Source of the DNA: Saprospiraceae bacterium
Lineage (GTDB): Bacteria; Bacteroidota; Bacteroidia; Chitinophagales; Saprospiraceae
DNA: 64,000 nt
Assembly: GCA_019187365.1 (NCBI GenBank)
Contig: JABARE010000029.1
Coordinates: forward strand, 46,409 to 110,408
Direction: 5' to 3'
A program made the translations under genes and the position numbers. A model generated the notes under the pieces. That model was not told where the DNA came from. It ran no database searches and was given only the letters and a program-made list of their open reading frames with translations. Numbering within the stretch: the first letter of the stretch is position 1; the number at the start of each line of letters is the position of its first letter. This document shows, piece by piece, positions 15,493-25,214 of the stretch.

Positions 15493-16716
15493 ATGAACCG
15501 CGACGAGGTCATATTACAAAAAATGCAAAATGAGCTCAGCCTGAAACAGCTGCAGCTCACTTCCCTGTTAAATCTTACCCAGGCCATCAACGACAACCTG
15601 CCCCAGGATGTCTTGTTCAATATGTACAAAAGTTTTCTTACCTGGGAACTAAGCATTGAAAAACTCGTTTTATTTGTAAAGGACGACAAGAACTGGGTAC
15701 AGGCGGTAAGCCACAACCTCGACGAAAAGCACGCACTGGAACAGTTGCCGCCGCTTTTTCTGAAATACACCCGGTTGCATACAACTAAAAAAAGCGATCC
15801 TCTAATATTGCAGGAATTTGAATTCATCATTCCCGTTTACCACAAATCCATCCCCATCGCATATTCTCTGGTCAGTGGGATCAACAAAGGCAACGACGTT
15901 TACAACAACATTCAGCTCATTACTTCAATTACCAACATCGTTGCTGTAGCCATAGAGAACAAACGTTTGGTCCGGCAGCAGATCATACAGGAAAAGGAAT
16001 GGGAACTTGCCCGCGAGGTGACGAGCATGCTGATCCCCGATAAAATGCCCCAGGGAAGCAAATTTGCCCTTGCAAATGTGTACAGGCCGCATTATAAAGT
16101 GGGAGGAGACTACATTGACTATTTGTGGTTTTCAGAGACACAGTTGTGTTTTTGCATAGCCGATGTTTCGGGCAAGGGCATAGCGGCAGCCATGATCATG
16201 GCCAACTTTCAAGCGCTTGTGCAGAATTTGGCACAGCAATACAAGGACCTGGAAACATTGGTAATGGTACTCAACCGGGCGGTACTGCGCATTACCAAGG
16301 GAGAAAAATACCTAACATTTTTCATTGCCGTGGCCGATCTCGAAAAGGCGAAGTTATATTACGTAAATGCTGGCCACATTCCTCCCGTTCTTTACCGCAA
16401 AGGAAGCATCACCGACCTCAAAGCGACTACAACCATCATTGGCCATTTTGAGGACTTGCCCGACAACCATGAGGGCGAATTGGATCTGACTCCCGGTTCG
16501 CTTTTGCTGGCATTTACTGACGGACTGACGGACGTAAAAAACCGGGGGGGGCATCAATTCTCTTCTGAAATGATCAGGGATTTCGTTGCTGCGCACCATG
16601 CGGATCCACCCCAGGCCATCTGCCATGATATTATGGATGAGGTGCTCGATTTTGGAAAGAAAACGGAGTTACCCGATGACATTGCCATTATGAGTTTTAA
16701 ATTTATGGGAGAATGA
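15493..16716 (+). CDS. SpoIIE/RsbU-type PP2C serine phosphatase
   Basis: A 407-residue cytoplasmic protein phosphatase of the partner-switching type. Residues 1-165 form a coiled start (MQNELSLKQLQLTSLLNLTQAI) and a GAF-like sensor. The phosphatase domain (about 190-405) has GGDYIDY, CIADVSGKGIAAAMIM, YVNAGHIPPVLY and LLAFTDGLTDV, which carry the metal-binding Asp residues. Such enzymes usually dephosphorylate an anti-anti-sigma STAS protein, but none is encoded nearby. It follows the permease by 4 bases and overlaps the next gene by 4. Confidence 0.88.
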   Translation: MNRDEVILQKMQNELSLKQLQLTSLLNLTQAINDNLPQDVLFNMYKSFLTWELSIEKLVLFVKDDKNWVQAVSHNLDEKHALEQLPPLFLKYTRLHTTKKSDPLILQEFEFIIPVYHKSIPIAYSLVSGINKGNDVYNNIQLITSITNIVAVAIENKRLVRQQIIQEKEWELAREVTSMLIPDKMPQGSKFALANVYRPHYKVGGDYIDYLWFSETQLCFCIADVSGKGIAAAMIMANFQALVQNLAQQYKDLETLVMVLNRAVLRITKGEKYLTFFIAVADLEKAKLYYVNAGHIPPVLYRKGSITDLKATTTIIGHFEDLPDNHEGELDLTPGSLLLAFTDGLTDVKNRGGHQFSSEMIRDFVAAHHADPPQAICHDIMDEVLDFGKKTELPDDIAIMSFKFMGE

Positions 16717-17492
16717 AAAAGAAAGCGATTGCCATCTTTCTTGCCATATTCCTGGGAGCCTTTGGGGTTCATCGTTTCTACCTGCGCCAACCGGAACTGG
16801 GACTAGCATATATTGCGATCACCATCTGGCTGGGTCGATTTTTTGGCTTTCCCCTTTCTGCCCTGCTTGGATGGTATGATGCATACAAGTTTATGATCAT
16901 GGATGGTCAGGAATTTGACCGCCGTTACAACAACCATTATTTCCGCGACCGGTACGGCCGTCGGCGTGAAACCCCTTCCGGACGGGCATTTGAAAAGAGA
17001 GGGCGCTACATACTCATTGAGGAAGAGGAGGGCAAACCAAAGAGCAAGAAGCAACCTTCGGGTTACTTTCAGAACTTGCGCAAAGTCAAGGAGGCAGAAA
17101 ATTTCAAGCAGGATGGGATCCGTAAATTCAAACAATACGATGCCAAAGGAGCCATAGAGGCATTTCGAAAGGCCCTGGAAAACGATCCGTCGAATCCCGC
17201 CGTCCATTTCAATATTGCCTGCGCATACTCCGTTGAAGAAATGGCCATGGAAGCATTTGAACACCTCGATCAGGCGGTTTCCCTGGGATTTCGCGAAACA
17301 GCAATGATCATGACCACGGAGGCTCTGGCCTATATCAGGGTTCTGCCTGCATTCGACGCCTTCCGGGAGAATGGCTTCAGGATGAACAGCGCCATTGCCG
17401 CCTCGCTTAGAGAAGACCAGCAAAAAATCCAGCAGGAACGGTTTGATCTAATGCAAAAAGTTCCCGTTAAATTAAAGTCTGACGCCTCATGA
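16713..17492 (+). CDS. TM2-domain protein with TPR repeat
   Basis: A 259-residue membrane protein. Residues 1-60 are a TM2 domain: two membrane helices joined by a short turn, with AIFLGAFGVHRFYLRQ and LLGWYDAYKFM. A basic linker with RRRE and KSKKQ follows, then a TPR-like region (about 125-215) with GAIEAFRKALENDPSNPAVHFNIACAYS and a second helical pair. The role is unknown; TM2-TPR proteins may anchor complexes at the inner membrane. It overlaps both neighbours by 4 bases, so its production is tied to the phosphatase and the CBS protein. Confidence 0.78.
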   Translation: MKKKAIAIFLAIFLGAFGVHRFYLRQPELGLAYIAITIWLGRFFGFPLSALLGWYDAYKFMIMDGQEFDRRYNNHYFRDRYGRRRETPSGRAFEKRGRYILIEEEEGKPKSKKQPSGYFQNLRKVKEAENFKQDGIRKFKQYDAKGAIEAFRKALENDPSNPAVHFNIACAYSVEEMAMEAFEHLDQAVSLGFRETAMIMTTEALAYIRVLPAFDAFRENGFRMNSAIAASLREDQQKIQQERFDLMQKVPVKLKSDAS

Positions 17493-18145
17493 ACACCGTG
17501 CTCGTTTGGGAGAGGGATAAACCCATTTTACAAGCAGGGGATACCGTTGAAAGGGCACGTCTACTGTTCAGCGAATGCAATTGTTCGGAAATTCCAGTCG
17601 TCGAAGGAGGGGTGTGCATCGGAGTAGTATCCGAAGTGGGACTGACAGAGCGGGAGGACAAGGATCTACTCCAGGCATCGGACTGCAAGGAATTTGTCGC
17701 CATTGACCCCAAAGCTCCAATGGCCCGGGTTTGGGCAATGTTGCTTGACAGACTATCTTCCTGCGCTGTCATCATCGGAGATTCTGGCAAATGCACGGGT
17801 TACATCACCTTTCAGGAGTTGGTGCGATTCTATCGCCGTGTACTTGGAAGCGGTGAAGCCAATTGCCTCATCGTTCTGAAAATGAGACGTCACGATGGTT
17901 CCTTGGCGCGAATGTGCAGCCTGGCAGAAGATGCAGATTGCAAGGTGCTGAGCTGTTTTGTAGTCGAGTCGTGCGATCTCGAAAACGTTTTTATTAATCT
18001 TGATTTATTTTGCGAACAACCGGAACAATTGATCAAATCCATGGAGCGGCACGAAGTTGAAATTGCCCGGATATTGTGTGATGCCGCTGTGGACGATGCG
18101 CTTCAGGAGCGCCTCAACTTGCTTATGAGCTATCTAAACGTTTGA
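17489..18145 (+). CDS. CBS-domain protein
   Basis: A 218-residue soluble protein with two CBS motifs at about residues 10-60 (AGDTVERARLLFSECNCSEIPVVEGGVCIGVVSE) and 70-120 (DPKAPMARVWAMLLDRLSSCAVIIGDSGKCTGYITFQELV). CBS pairs bind adenosine nucleotides. The C-terminal 95 residues resemble an ACT-like fold (CLIVLKMRRHDGSLARMCSLAEDADCKVLSCFV). It lies before the outer-membrane BamA-like gene and nadK; the CBS-nadK neighbourhood is familiar in Bacteroidota. The exact role is unknown. Confidence 0.75.
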   Translation: MNTVLVWERDKPILQAGDTVERARLLFSECNCSEIPVVEGGVCIGVVSEVGLTEREDKDLLQASDCKEFVAIDPKAPMARVWAMLLDRLSSCAVIIGDSGKCTGYITFQELVRFYRRVLGSGEANCLIVLKMRRHDGSLARMCSLAEDADCKVLSCFVVESCDLENVFINLDLFCEQPEQLIKSMERHEVEIARILCDAAVDDALQERLNLLMSYLNV

Positions 18146-18149
18146 TGAT

Positions 18150-19553
18150 TTGTGGCAAAAAGCCTTTGCAGTATGTCTGTCCTGGCTTGCTGTTTATGTA
18201 GCCAAAACACAGGATTACAACCACCTTGTCCTATCCGGATACCATTTTATCGGAATGGAAAAAACACGGTCGTGGTACGTGGAGCGAGAACTGAGATATG
18301 CTCCCGGGGATACCCTGATGCTTAACGGCTTGAAGGAAGCGGTGATCAACCTGGAAACCGACTTGCGGCGAACGCATCTTTTTACCCGTTTTGAAGTCAA
18401 GCCCCTCATTGACTATGATAGCGTTGCGACGGTCAGGTTCTTCATCGATGTCGATGAGAACTGGTATTTCTATCCCAGCCTGATTGCGGAACTAGCCGAC
18501 CGCAATTTCAACGTTTGGTGGAAAGAACACCGGCGTTCCCTGGAACGAATCAACCTCGGATTTTCTCTCAACCACATAAACCTGACCGGAATTCAGGACG
18601 ACCTGAGGCTGAACTACCACTTTGGTTATACCAACCGGTTTGCTTTGCGATACCAGCGTCCCGCTGTGTCCCGGAATACAGCCTTTGGCATTGGGGGAGC
18701 CTATTATTACACAGAGTACAAAGAGACGGCGGTTACAACGAGTGGAAACAAGCTGGTATTTGTCAAGGACCAATCCAACATTCTCTATATCAAAAGGGAA
18801 GTCTCTGCGCTGGCTTATTACAAATTCGATAAATTCTGGAACTTCCAGCTGAGTCTGCATCATTTCAACAATACCTTTTCATCTGAGATGGCGGCCACCT
18901 ATCCTGATTTCTTTCTTCGCGGCGATAGCAGACAAAAATATGTGCAGGGACTGCTCACCGCGAACTATGCCAGCATAGATCACTCTATCCGGCCGAGTCG
19001 CGGGTGGATTTTTTCTACCCAATTGCGGCAAACGGGTATTCCCGGTTCAGGCAACTTTTTCAATTTGTCCGTTTCGCAGACGGCTAAAACTGCATTTATG
19101 CTGACCAGCCAATTGCGGATGGAAATGGCTGCAGGCGTAAGAAAATCCCTGACCCAGGACAAGGTTCCATATAATCTTTACAAAGGGCTTGGATATACGG
19201 ATACCAACATATCAGGATACGAATACTACGTGATTGACGGCTTGGATTACGGATACCTGAACAATCAGCTTCGGATTCAAATCGGGTCAGGGCGATGGAC
19301 CTTATTCCGGATTATCAAAGGAGAGCCCGTGCTGCGCATAAAATTGGATATCGACCTGAGTTTGCAGTTTAATGTGGCGTATGTGAATGACCCTTTTTAC
19401 AAGGAAAACAACCCATTGGTAAATACTTTTTTGTACAGCACCGGATTTGGCATTAATTTTACTGTCAACGACCTGGTGGAATTCAATGCGCTTTACAGCA
19501 TAAACCACTTGGCGGAAAAGGGAATTTATTTTCACACGAGAAGGGCTTTTTGA
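18150..19553 (+). CDS. BamA/TamA-like outer-membrane protein
   Basis: A 467-residue outer-membrane protein of the Omp85 superfamily. A signal peptide (MWQKAFAVCLSWLAVYVAKTQ) leads to one POTRA-like unit (about 25-110: LVLSGYHFIGMEKTRSWYVERELRYAPGDTL...LFTRFEVK), then a 16-stranded-type barrel ending in an aromatic residue (HTRRAF). With a single POTRA it is not BamA itself; it may be a TamA-like or accessory translocon. The start is TTG at 18150, since the nearby ATG is out of frame. Its stop overlaps the nadK start (TGATG). Confidence 0.78.
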   Translation: MWQKAFAVCLSWLAVYVAKTQDYNHLVLSGYHFIGMEKTRSWYVERELRYAPGDTLMLNGLKEAVINLETDLRRTHLFTRFEVKPLIDYDSVATVRFFIDVDENWYFYPSLIAELADRNFNVWWKEHRRSLERINLGFSLNHINLTGIQDDLRLNYHFGYTNRFALRYQRPAVSRNTAFGIGGAYYYTEYKETAVTTSGNKLVFVKDQSNILYIKREVSALAYYKFDKFWNFQLSLHHFNNTFSSEMAATYPDFFLRGDSRQKYVQGLLTANYASIDHSIRPSRGWIFSTQLRQTGIPGSGNFFNLSVSQTAKTAFMLTSQLRMEMAAGVRKSLTQDKVPYNLYKGLGYTDTNISGYEYYVIDGLDYGYLNNQLRIQIGSGRWTLFRIIKGEPVLRIKLDIDLSLQFNVAYVNDPFYKENNPLVNTFLYSTGFGINFTVNDLVEFNALYSINHLAEKGIYFHTRRAF

Positions 19554-20428
19554 TGAAAGTATTCATTTTTTGTCAGAAGATCAAAAAGGAGGACGAGGCC
19601 CATCTGTTGGCCCTGGTGTCAAGCCTGAAAAACCATCGGGCCGGCTTTGCATTCAACCGGAGTTTTTTGGAAAGTCATGAGCTTCCGGAGGGGGTGGAGG
19701 GCCCGGTCTGGGAATCGCACGAAGATATCGTCCGGCAGCGCCCTGATTATTTTATCACCCTCGGGGGTGACGGAACCATTTTGAAGGCACTAACGTATGT
19801 TCGCAATTCAGGAGTTCCCTTGCTGGGCATCAACCTCGGCAGGCTGGGTTTTCTGGCAAGTACCGAAAAAAAACTGATCGTCGATGCCGTTCATTACCTG
19901 GCAAACGGCATGTACGAAATTGAAAAGAGGAGTGTTCTCAGACTTGACTCATCACACAACCTCTTTGGGGACACACCTTTTGCGCTCAACGACTTTACCC
20001 TGCTCAAGCGAGACAATTCGTCGATGATCACGATCCACACGTACATCAACGGAGACTATCTCAATTCCTATTATGCAGACGGACTCATTGTCGCAACTCC
20101 TACCGGTTCAACCGGATATTCACTTTCATGCGGAGGGCCCATCCTGTTTCCCCAGTCGAAAAACCTCATCATTACGCCGGTTGCACCGCACAACCTGAAC
20201 GTTAGGCCCGTGGTGATCCCGGATGATGTCGTTCTCAGCTTTGAAGTTGAGGGGCGGGCGGACAATTTTTTGTGCACGCTGGATTCTCGATACGAAGTCA
20301 TTACGGCTGAACACCAACTGGCCATCAGAAGAGAAGAATTCGACATAGGCTTGCTCAGGCTTCAACCGACGGGTTTTCTAAAAACGCTGCGCGACAAGCT
20401 GAATTGGGGTGTCGACAAGAGAAATTAA
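19553..20428 (+). CDS. nadK: NAD kinase
   Basis: Phosphorylates NAD to NADP using ATP or polyphosphate. The 291-residue protein has the family motifs FITLGGDGTILKAL (GGDG), GINLGRLGFLAS, FALNDFTLLKRD (NE/D site) and DGLIVATPTGSTGYSLSCGGPI. The ATG at 19553 overlaps the preceding stop. It is the eighth gene in the operon starting with dtd; the cyclase gene follows after 3 bases. Confidence 0.94.
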   Translation: MKVFIFCQKIKKEDEAHLLALVSSLKNHRAGFAFNRSFLESHELPEGVEGPVWESHEDIVRQRPDYFITLGGDGTILKALTYVRNSGVPLLGINLGRLGFLASTEKKLIVDAVHYLANGMYEIEKRSVLRLDSSHNLFGDTPFALNDFTLLKRDNSSMITIHTYINGDYLNSYYADGLIVATPTGSTGYSLSCGGPILFPQSKNLIITPVAPHNLNVRPVVIPDDVVLSFEVEGRADNFLCTLDSRYEVITAEHQLAIRREEFDIGLLRLQPTGFLKTLRDKLNWGVDKRN

Positions 20429-20431
20429 GAG

Positions 20432-21181
20432 ATGGAAATTAAGGTCGACTGGGGAGGAAAGCTGTGTAGGATTAATTTGGAAAGGGGCGTTGATTTGTCG
20501 ATTCCATTTATCGTGGAATTCCAACAGGTCAATTGCTTTTTTGCTCCTTTTACGGCTGACCAGCCGGTCAAAGCGGAAACATTCACCGGTAGCGTTGCGA
20601 GCGGGGGTTCGGTGAATTTTTATAACCACTTTTTGAATTTTCACGGGGGAGGAACGCATACTGAATGCTACGGACATATTTCGGAAGCCAGGGAGAGCGT
20701 AAACAGGGTCTTGCGGGAGTATCTGGGAATGGCGATTCTGATCTCAGTGTATCCCACCCTCAGGCCGGATGGTGACCGCGTAATAGAAGAGACGACCCTA
20801 CGGGTGCTGTTGCAAGGGCAGCAGCCTACGCCTTTTCTGGTTTTGCGAACCCTACCCAACGAAACCGCCAAGCAACAACGGCATTATTCCGGGACCAATC
20901 CTCCTTATCTGTCCGGAGAGGCTGCAAAATGGATCGCATCGATGGGCTTTCGCCATTTGTTGGTAGACCTGCCCTCGGTGGACCGGGAATCGGATGGTGG
21001 CAAACTCGCAGCACATCGGGCGTTTTGGAGTGAACGCCGAAAAGAGGAATGCACCATTACAGAGCTGATCTATGTGCCAGAGGGGGTAAGAGATGGTCAT
21101 TATTTTATCAATCTTCAGCTGGCACCCATTCATTCTGATGCCGCTCCTTCCCGTCCGGTACTCTTCGAGGTGGAAGTATAA
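20432..21181 (+). CDS. Cyclase family metal-dependent hydrolase
   Basis: A 249-residue member of the cyclase/kynurenine formamidase fold (PF04199-type). The metal-binding signature HFLNFHGGGTHTECYGHI corresponds to the HxGTHxD motif with the last acid as Glu. Other conserved parts are WIASMGFRHLLVDLPSVDRE and AHRAFW. Kynurenine formamidase is possible, but the altered motif and the absence of other tryptophan-catabolic genes leave the substrate open. It is the last gene of the operon and is followed by the secA leader region. Confidence 0.75.
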   Translation: MEIKVDWGGKLCRINLERGVDLSIPFIVEFQQVNCFFAPFTADQPVKAETFTGSVASGGSVNFYNHFLNFHGGGTHTECYGHISEARESVNRVLREYLGMAILISVYPTLRPDGDRVIEETTLRVLLQGQQPTPFLVLRTLPNETAKQQRHYSGTNPPYLSGEAAKWIASMGFRHLLVDLPSVDRESDGGKLAAHRAFWSERRKEECTITELIYVPEGVRDGHYFINLQLAPIHSDAAPSRPVLFEVEV

Positions 21182-21510
21182 ATGCTAAAACATCCTTGAT
21201 TGAGTAAATCGGCAATCCCCGACGTGCACAAAAACTTGCTTGCCAAAAACACATGGTCCAGAAAGGCGTTCAATAATCGTTACCCTTCGAACGGTTATAA
21301 GTTATTGCGCTGATATTCAGAGCGTTACAAAATTGTGTGGAGGCAAAAGGGCGAATGGTCGCTAAGCTGCTTGCGGGCAATTCAGACAATGGGCATGGGT
21401 ACAGGACAATGGCGATCGATTGTGGCCGGGCGAAGAGACCTGACAAAATGACACGCTAAGGCAGGCTGGAATGATTTGTGCGGTATAGCGTAATTTTGCA
21501 AACCCAGACG
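21182..21510. other. Intergenic region upstream of secA
   Basis: These 329 bases hold no gene that I can support. There is a hairpin ATAATCGTT-acccttcg-AACGGTTAT at 21273-21298 (nine pairs, one a G-T wobble) without a strong T-run, so either a weak terminator of the dtd operon or a leader element. The secA -7 element is near its right end. Confidence 0.5.
21491..21498 (+). promoter_or_regulatory. -7 element of secA promoter
   Basis: TAATTTTG matches TAnnTTTG and lies 12 bases before the ATG at 21511, which it supports over the longer frame from 21478. Confidence 0.5.
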
Positions 21511-24500
21511 ATGTTAGGATTTCTCAAGAAAATATTTGGCACCAAACAGGAAAAGGACGTAAAGGCCTATGGTCCGGTTGTGGAGCAGATCAACGAGGCC
21601 GGAGCGGTCATATCCGCACTTGACAACGACGGTTTGCGCAACAAGACCAATGAATTCAGGGAGCGCATTCGCGAACACCTTGCATCCATTGATTCTGAGC
21701 TGGTCGAATTGCGGGAATCCGCCGAACGGGAAGAAGACGTCTTTTCCAAGGAAGATATCTACAACGCCATTGACCGCAAGATCAAGGAGAGGGATCAGCA
21801 GATTGAGGAAGTCCTGCGCACCATTTTGCCGGAAGCCTTTGCCGTAGTGCGGGAGACCGCGCGGCGTTTTACGGAAAACGAAAAGATCACGGTTCGCGCA
21901 ACCGATCACGACCGGAATCTGGCTGTGACAAAACCCTACATCCAGCTTGACGGAGACTTTGCACATTACGCAAACAGTTGGATGGCTGCAGGGGGCCAAA
22001 TCGTTTGGAACATGGTGCACTACGATGTGCAACTGATAGGAGGGATGGTGCTGCACGATGGAAAAATAGCAGAGATGGCCACCGGAGAGGGAAAAACCCT
22101 GGTGGCAACACTACCGGCTTACCTGAACGGTTTGACCGGAGAAGGTGTGCACATCGTAACGGTCAACGATTACCTTGCGCGAAGAGACAGCGAATGGGTC
22201 GGGCCGATTTTTGAGTTCTTAATGCTAACGGTTGATTGCATTGATAAATACAAACCAAATTCGGTTCAGCGCAAGCAGGCATACCGCTGTGATATCACGT
22301 ATGGTACCAACAACGAATTTGGATTTGACTATCTGCGCGACAACATGGTTCGTTCGGTTGACGAAAGGGTTCAGAGCAAACACCATTATGCCATGGTCGA
22401 CGAAGTTGACAGCGTTCTGGTCGATGATGCCCGCACGCCTCTCATCATTTCTGGTCCTGTGGACGTCGACGAAGAAAGCGAAGAATACAACGTGCTCAAG
22501 CCGAAGGTTGAGAAGCTCATCAATGAGCAAAGGCGGCTGGCTACGCAATTTCTTTCCGATGCCCGGAAAAAAATAACCGAGCAGGCTTCTGTCGGTTATC
22601 AGGAAGGAGAAGGCGGTCTTGACCTGTTTCGATCCTACAGGGCCATGCCCAAGGCGCGGCCACTGATCAAATACCTCAGTGAAGACGGAATTCGAAACAT
22701 CCTGCACAAGACGGAGAATTATTACATGCAGGAGCAGTCAAAGAATATGAGGGTGGCTGATGAGCCGCTTCTGTTTACCATAGACGAAAAGAACCGCCAG
22801 GTTGAATTGACTGCCCTGGGCATAGATTTTTTATCAAAAGGGGAATCTGATAACAACTTTTTTGTGATCCCCGATCTCTCAGCAGAGATCCATTCACTTG
22901 AGAACGATGATGCCTTGCCGAAGGAAGAGAAAGTGAAGGCCAAGGAAAAAATCCTCGATGAATTTTCGATCAAGTCAAAGCGCCTCCACTGCGTAAGCCA
23001 GTTGCTCAAGGCGTATACTTTATTTGAGAAAGACGAAGAATACGTCGTCATCGAAGGTCACGTGAAGATCGTTGACGAAGGTACGGGCCGTTTACTTGAA
23101 GGCAGGCGGTATTCGGATGGATTGCACCAGGCCATTGAGGCAAAGGAAAGCGTAAAGGTTGGCGAGTTGACACAAACCTATGCCACCATTACGTTGCAGA
23201 ATTATTTCAGGATGTACCACAAGCTTGCCGGTATGACCGGTACGGCTGAAACAGAAGCGGGTGAATTCTGGCAAATTTATAAACTCGACGTCGTTGTCAT
23301 TCCTACCAATAAAAAGGTGGTTCGCGATGACCGGGAAGATCTGGTTTACAAAACCGCAAGGGAAAAGTTCAATGCTGTCATTGACGAGATTTCAAAATGC
23401 ACTGCGGATGGACGTCCGGTGCTGGTGGGAACGACCTCGGTCGATATATCCGAAAAATTGAGCCGCATGCTCCAGTTGAGGGGCATTGCACACAATGTGC
23501 TCAACGCAAAGCAGCACCAGCGGGAAGCGGAAATCGTCGCCGAAGCCGGGAAGCCTGGAAAGGTGACCATTGCCACCAACATGGCCGGTCGCGGAACCGA
23601 CATCAAGATTACGGATGAGGTGAAGCGGGCGGGAGGATTGGCCATTGTCGGCACGGAGCGACACGAATCGAGACGCGTTGACAGGCAGTTAAGGGGACGT
23701 GCCGGACGACAGGGGGATCCGGGCTCCAGCCAGTTTTTTGTTTCTTTTGAAGACAACCTGATGCGCCTGTTCAATTCCGACCGGATCACAGGCATAATGG
23801 ACAAGCTTGGACATAAGGAGGGAGAGGTGTTGCAACACCCCATGGTGACCAAGTCGATCGAGCGCGCTCAGAAAAAGGTTGAAGAAAACAACTTCGGTAT
23901 CCGCAAACGCCTGCTCGAATACGATGACGTAATGAACATTCAGCGGGAGGCCATCTACAAAAAGAGAAACCACGCATTGTATGGCGATCGTCTGGCTGTT
24001 GACTTGAGCTATACCTTTCATTCGGCGGTCGAGCAGCTGGTAGCCAAGCACAAACAGCGAGGAGACTATGAGGCCTTTATCTATGAAGTGCTTTCGACAT
24101 TAGGCTTTGAACCCAGCCTTGACGAAACGCGATTCCGGGAGGCGCCGGAATCAGAGATCGCCCAGGAAATCGGAAACCAGTTTTTCGACTGGTACCATCA
24201 CAAGGCGGAGCAGATTAGGGAAGTGCTTTTACCCCTGATCCGAAATGTCAAACTACAAGAAGGCAACAAGTATGCGCGTGTGGCCATTCCCGTTTCAGAT
24301 GGCACGACGGAACCCATGCCGATCGGAGTCGAAATGGACGAAGCCATTTCTTCAGGGGGAAGGAGCATCATGCGCGATATTGAGAAGACCATTGCCCTCA
24401 TGAAACTCGACCAGAACTGGAAGGAGCATTTACGCGATATGGACGAGCTCAAGGAGTCGGTGCAGGCAGCCAGTTTTGAACAGAAAGATCCTCTGGTCAT

Positions 24501-24819
24501 CTACAAACTTGAGGCTTATAAACTATTTGAACAGCTCGTGTACAAGATGAATCAGGAAATTACGAGCTACCTGGCAAAATGCCGCCTTATGTTTTCGGTT
24601 GACCAACAGGTTTCTGAAGCCCGGGCGCAAAGAACCGATTACAGTAAAACGACTACGAGCCGGAGTGAAGAAAATATGCGCCGTGCTGCAGAAGAAGCAG
24701 GAGGGGCCGCCAGGCAAGCCATTCAAACCGTGCGCAACGCCGCACCAAAGGTTGGAAGGAACGACCTCTGCCCCTGTGGAAGCGGAAAGAAATTTAAAAA
24801 CTGCCACGGAAACTCATAG
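21511..24819 (+). CDS. secA: Protein translocase ATPase SecA
   Basis: SecA drives unfolded proteins through SecYEG. The 1102-residue protein is longer than E. coli SecA (901), as usual in Bacteroidota. It starts MLGFLKKIFGTKQEKDV. NBD1 has GGMVLHDGKIAEMATGEGKT (Walker A near residue 190) and MVDEVDSVLVDDART (near 295). NBD2 has VTIATNMAGRGTDIKI (near 690) and RQLRGRAGRQGDPGSSQFFVSFEDNLM. The C-terminal zinc tail reads CPCGSGKKFKNCHG. An insertion of about 100 residues lies between 330 and 470. It heads the unit secA-SPOR-rodA-tgt-lptF/G. Confidence 0.96.
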   Translation: MLGFLKKIFGTKQEKDVKAYGPVVEQINEAGAVISALDNDGLRNKTNEFRERIREHLASIDSELVELRESAEREEDVFSKEDIYNAIDRKIKERDQQIEEVLRTILPEAFAVVRETARRFTENEKITVRATDHDRNLAVTKPYIQLDGDFAHYANSWMAAGGQIVWNMVHYDVQLIGGMVLHDGKIAEMATGEGKTLVATLPAYLNGLTGEGVHIVTVNDYLARRDSEWVGPIFEFLMLTVDCIDKYKPNSVQRKQAYRCDITYGTNNEFGFDYLRDNMVRSVDERVQSKHHYAMVDEVDSVLVDDARTPLIISGPVDVDEESEEYNVLKPKVEKLINEQRRLATQFLSDARKKITEQASVGYQEGEGGLDLFRSYRAMPKARPLIKYLSEDGIRNILHKTENYYMQEQSKNMRVADEPLLFTIDEKNRQVELTALGIDFLSKGESDNNFFVIPDLSAEIHSLENDDALPKEEKVKAKEKILDEFSIKSKRLHCVSQLLKAYTLFEKDEEYVVIEGHVKIVDEGTGRLLEGRRYSDGLHQAIEAKESVKVGELTQTYATITLQNYFRMYHKLAGMTGTAETEAGEFWQIYKLDVVVIPTNKKVVRDDREDLVYKTAREKFNAVIDEISKCTADGRPVLVGTTSVDISEKLSRMLQLRGIAHNVLNAKQHQREAEIVAEAGKPGKVTIATNMAGRGTDIKITDEVKRAGGLAIVGTERHESRRVDRQLRGRAGRQGDPGSSQFFVSFEDNLMRLFNSDRITGIMDKLGHKEGEVLQHPMVTKSIERAQKKVEENNFGIRKRLLEYDDVMNIQREAIYKKRNHALYGDRLAVDLSYTFHSAVEQLVAKHKQRGDYEAFIYEVLSTLGFEPSLDETRFREAPESEIAQEIGNQFFDWYHHKAEQIREVLLPLIRNVKLQEGNKYARVAIPVSDGTTEPMPIGVEMDEAISSGGRSIMRDIEKTIALMKLDQNWKEHLRDMDELKESVQAASFEQKDPLVIYKLEAYKLFEQLVYKMNQEITSYLAKCRLMFSVDQQVSEARAQRTDYSKTTTSRSEENMRRAAEEAGGAARQAIQTVRNAAPKVGRNDLCPCGSGKKFKNCHGNS

Positions 24820-24822
24820 CCG

Positions 24823-25212
24823 ATGCTGAAGCCTGGCCTCGCAGTGATGTTCTTTCTTGCACTGACTATTCCTGTGTTGTCGGCACAAACACAGGTAACC
24901 ATAACGGAAGACGAGGTGGTTGCCCGCGTTGTCGAAGCGTTTAAGCGCAGGAACGAAACCCTAACGCACGTTATGGGCTGGAGAATGGTGATCATAGCAA
25001 CAACGGATCGCAGGCTGATGGAACAAACGAAAGGCAAATTTCAAAATCATTTTCCCTTCAAAACAAAGTGGGAATATAAAGAACCCTATTACTATCTCCG
25101 GGCCGGAGCATTCGCCTCGCGCAACGAGGCAAGTCATGCACTCGAACAGGTTAAGAAAAAATTTCCGGCAGCCTTTCTGTCCATGGACAAAATCGCCTAC
25201 GATGAAATGTAA
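24823..25212 (+). CDS. Small secreted SPOR-like protein
   Basis: A 129-residue protein with a signal peptide (MLKPGLAVMFFLALTIPVLSAQ). The C-terminal part, VMGWRMVIIATTDRRLMEQTKGKFQNHFP and YYLRAGAFASRNEASHALEQVKKKFPAAFL, has the beta-alpha-beta pattern of SPOR domains, which bind peptidoglycan stripped of stem peptides. Its place 3 bases after secA and 2 bases before rodA suits a periplasmic wall-binding role. The full domain is short, so the SPOR call is moderate. Confidence 0.65.
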   Translation: MLKPGLAVMFFLALTIPVLSAQTQVTITEDEVVARVVEAFKRRNETLTHVMGWRMVIIATTDRRLMEQTKGKFQNHFPFKTKWEYKEPYYYLRAGAFASRNEASHALEQVKKKFPAAFLSMDKIAYDEM

Positions 25213-25214
25213 CC

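Noticed and set aside
21182..21510. A structured RNA such as SRP RNA, tmRNA or a riboswitch before secA.
   Set aside because: The SRP tetraloop region, the tmRNA ends and known riboswitch cores are not present; only one short hairpin is seen.
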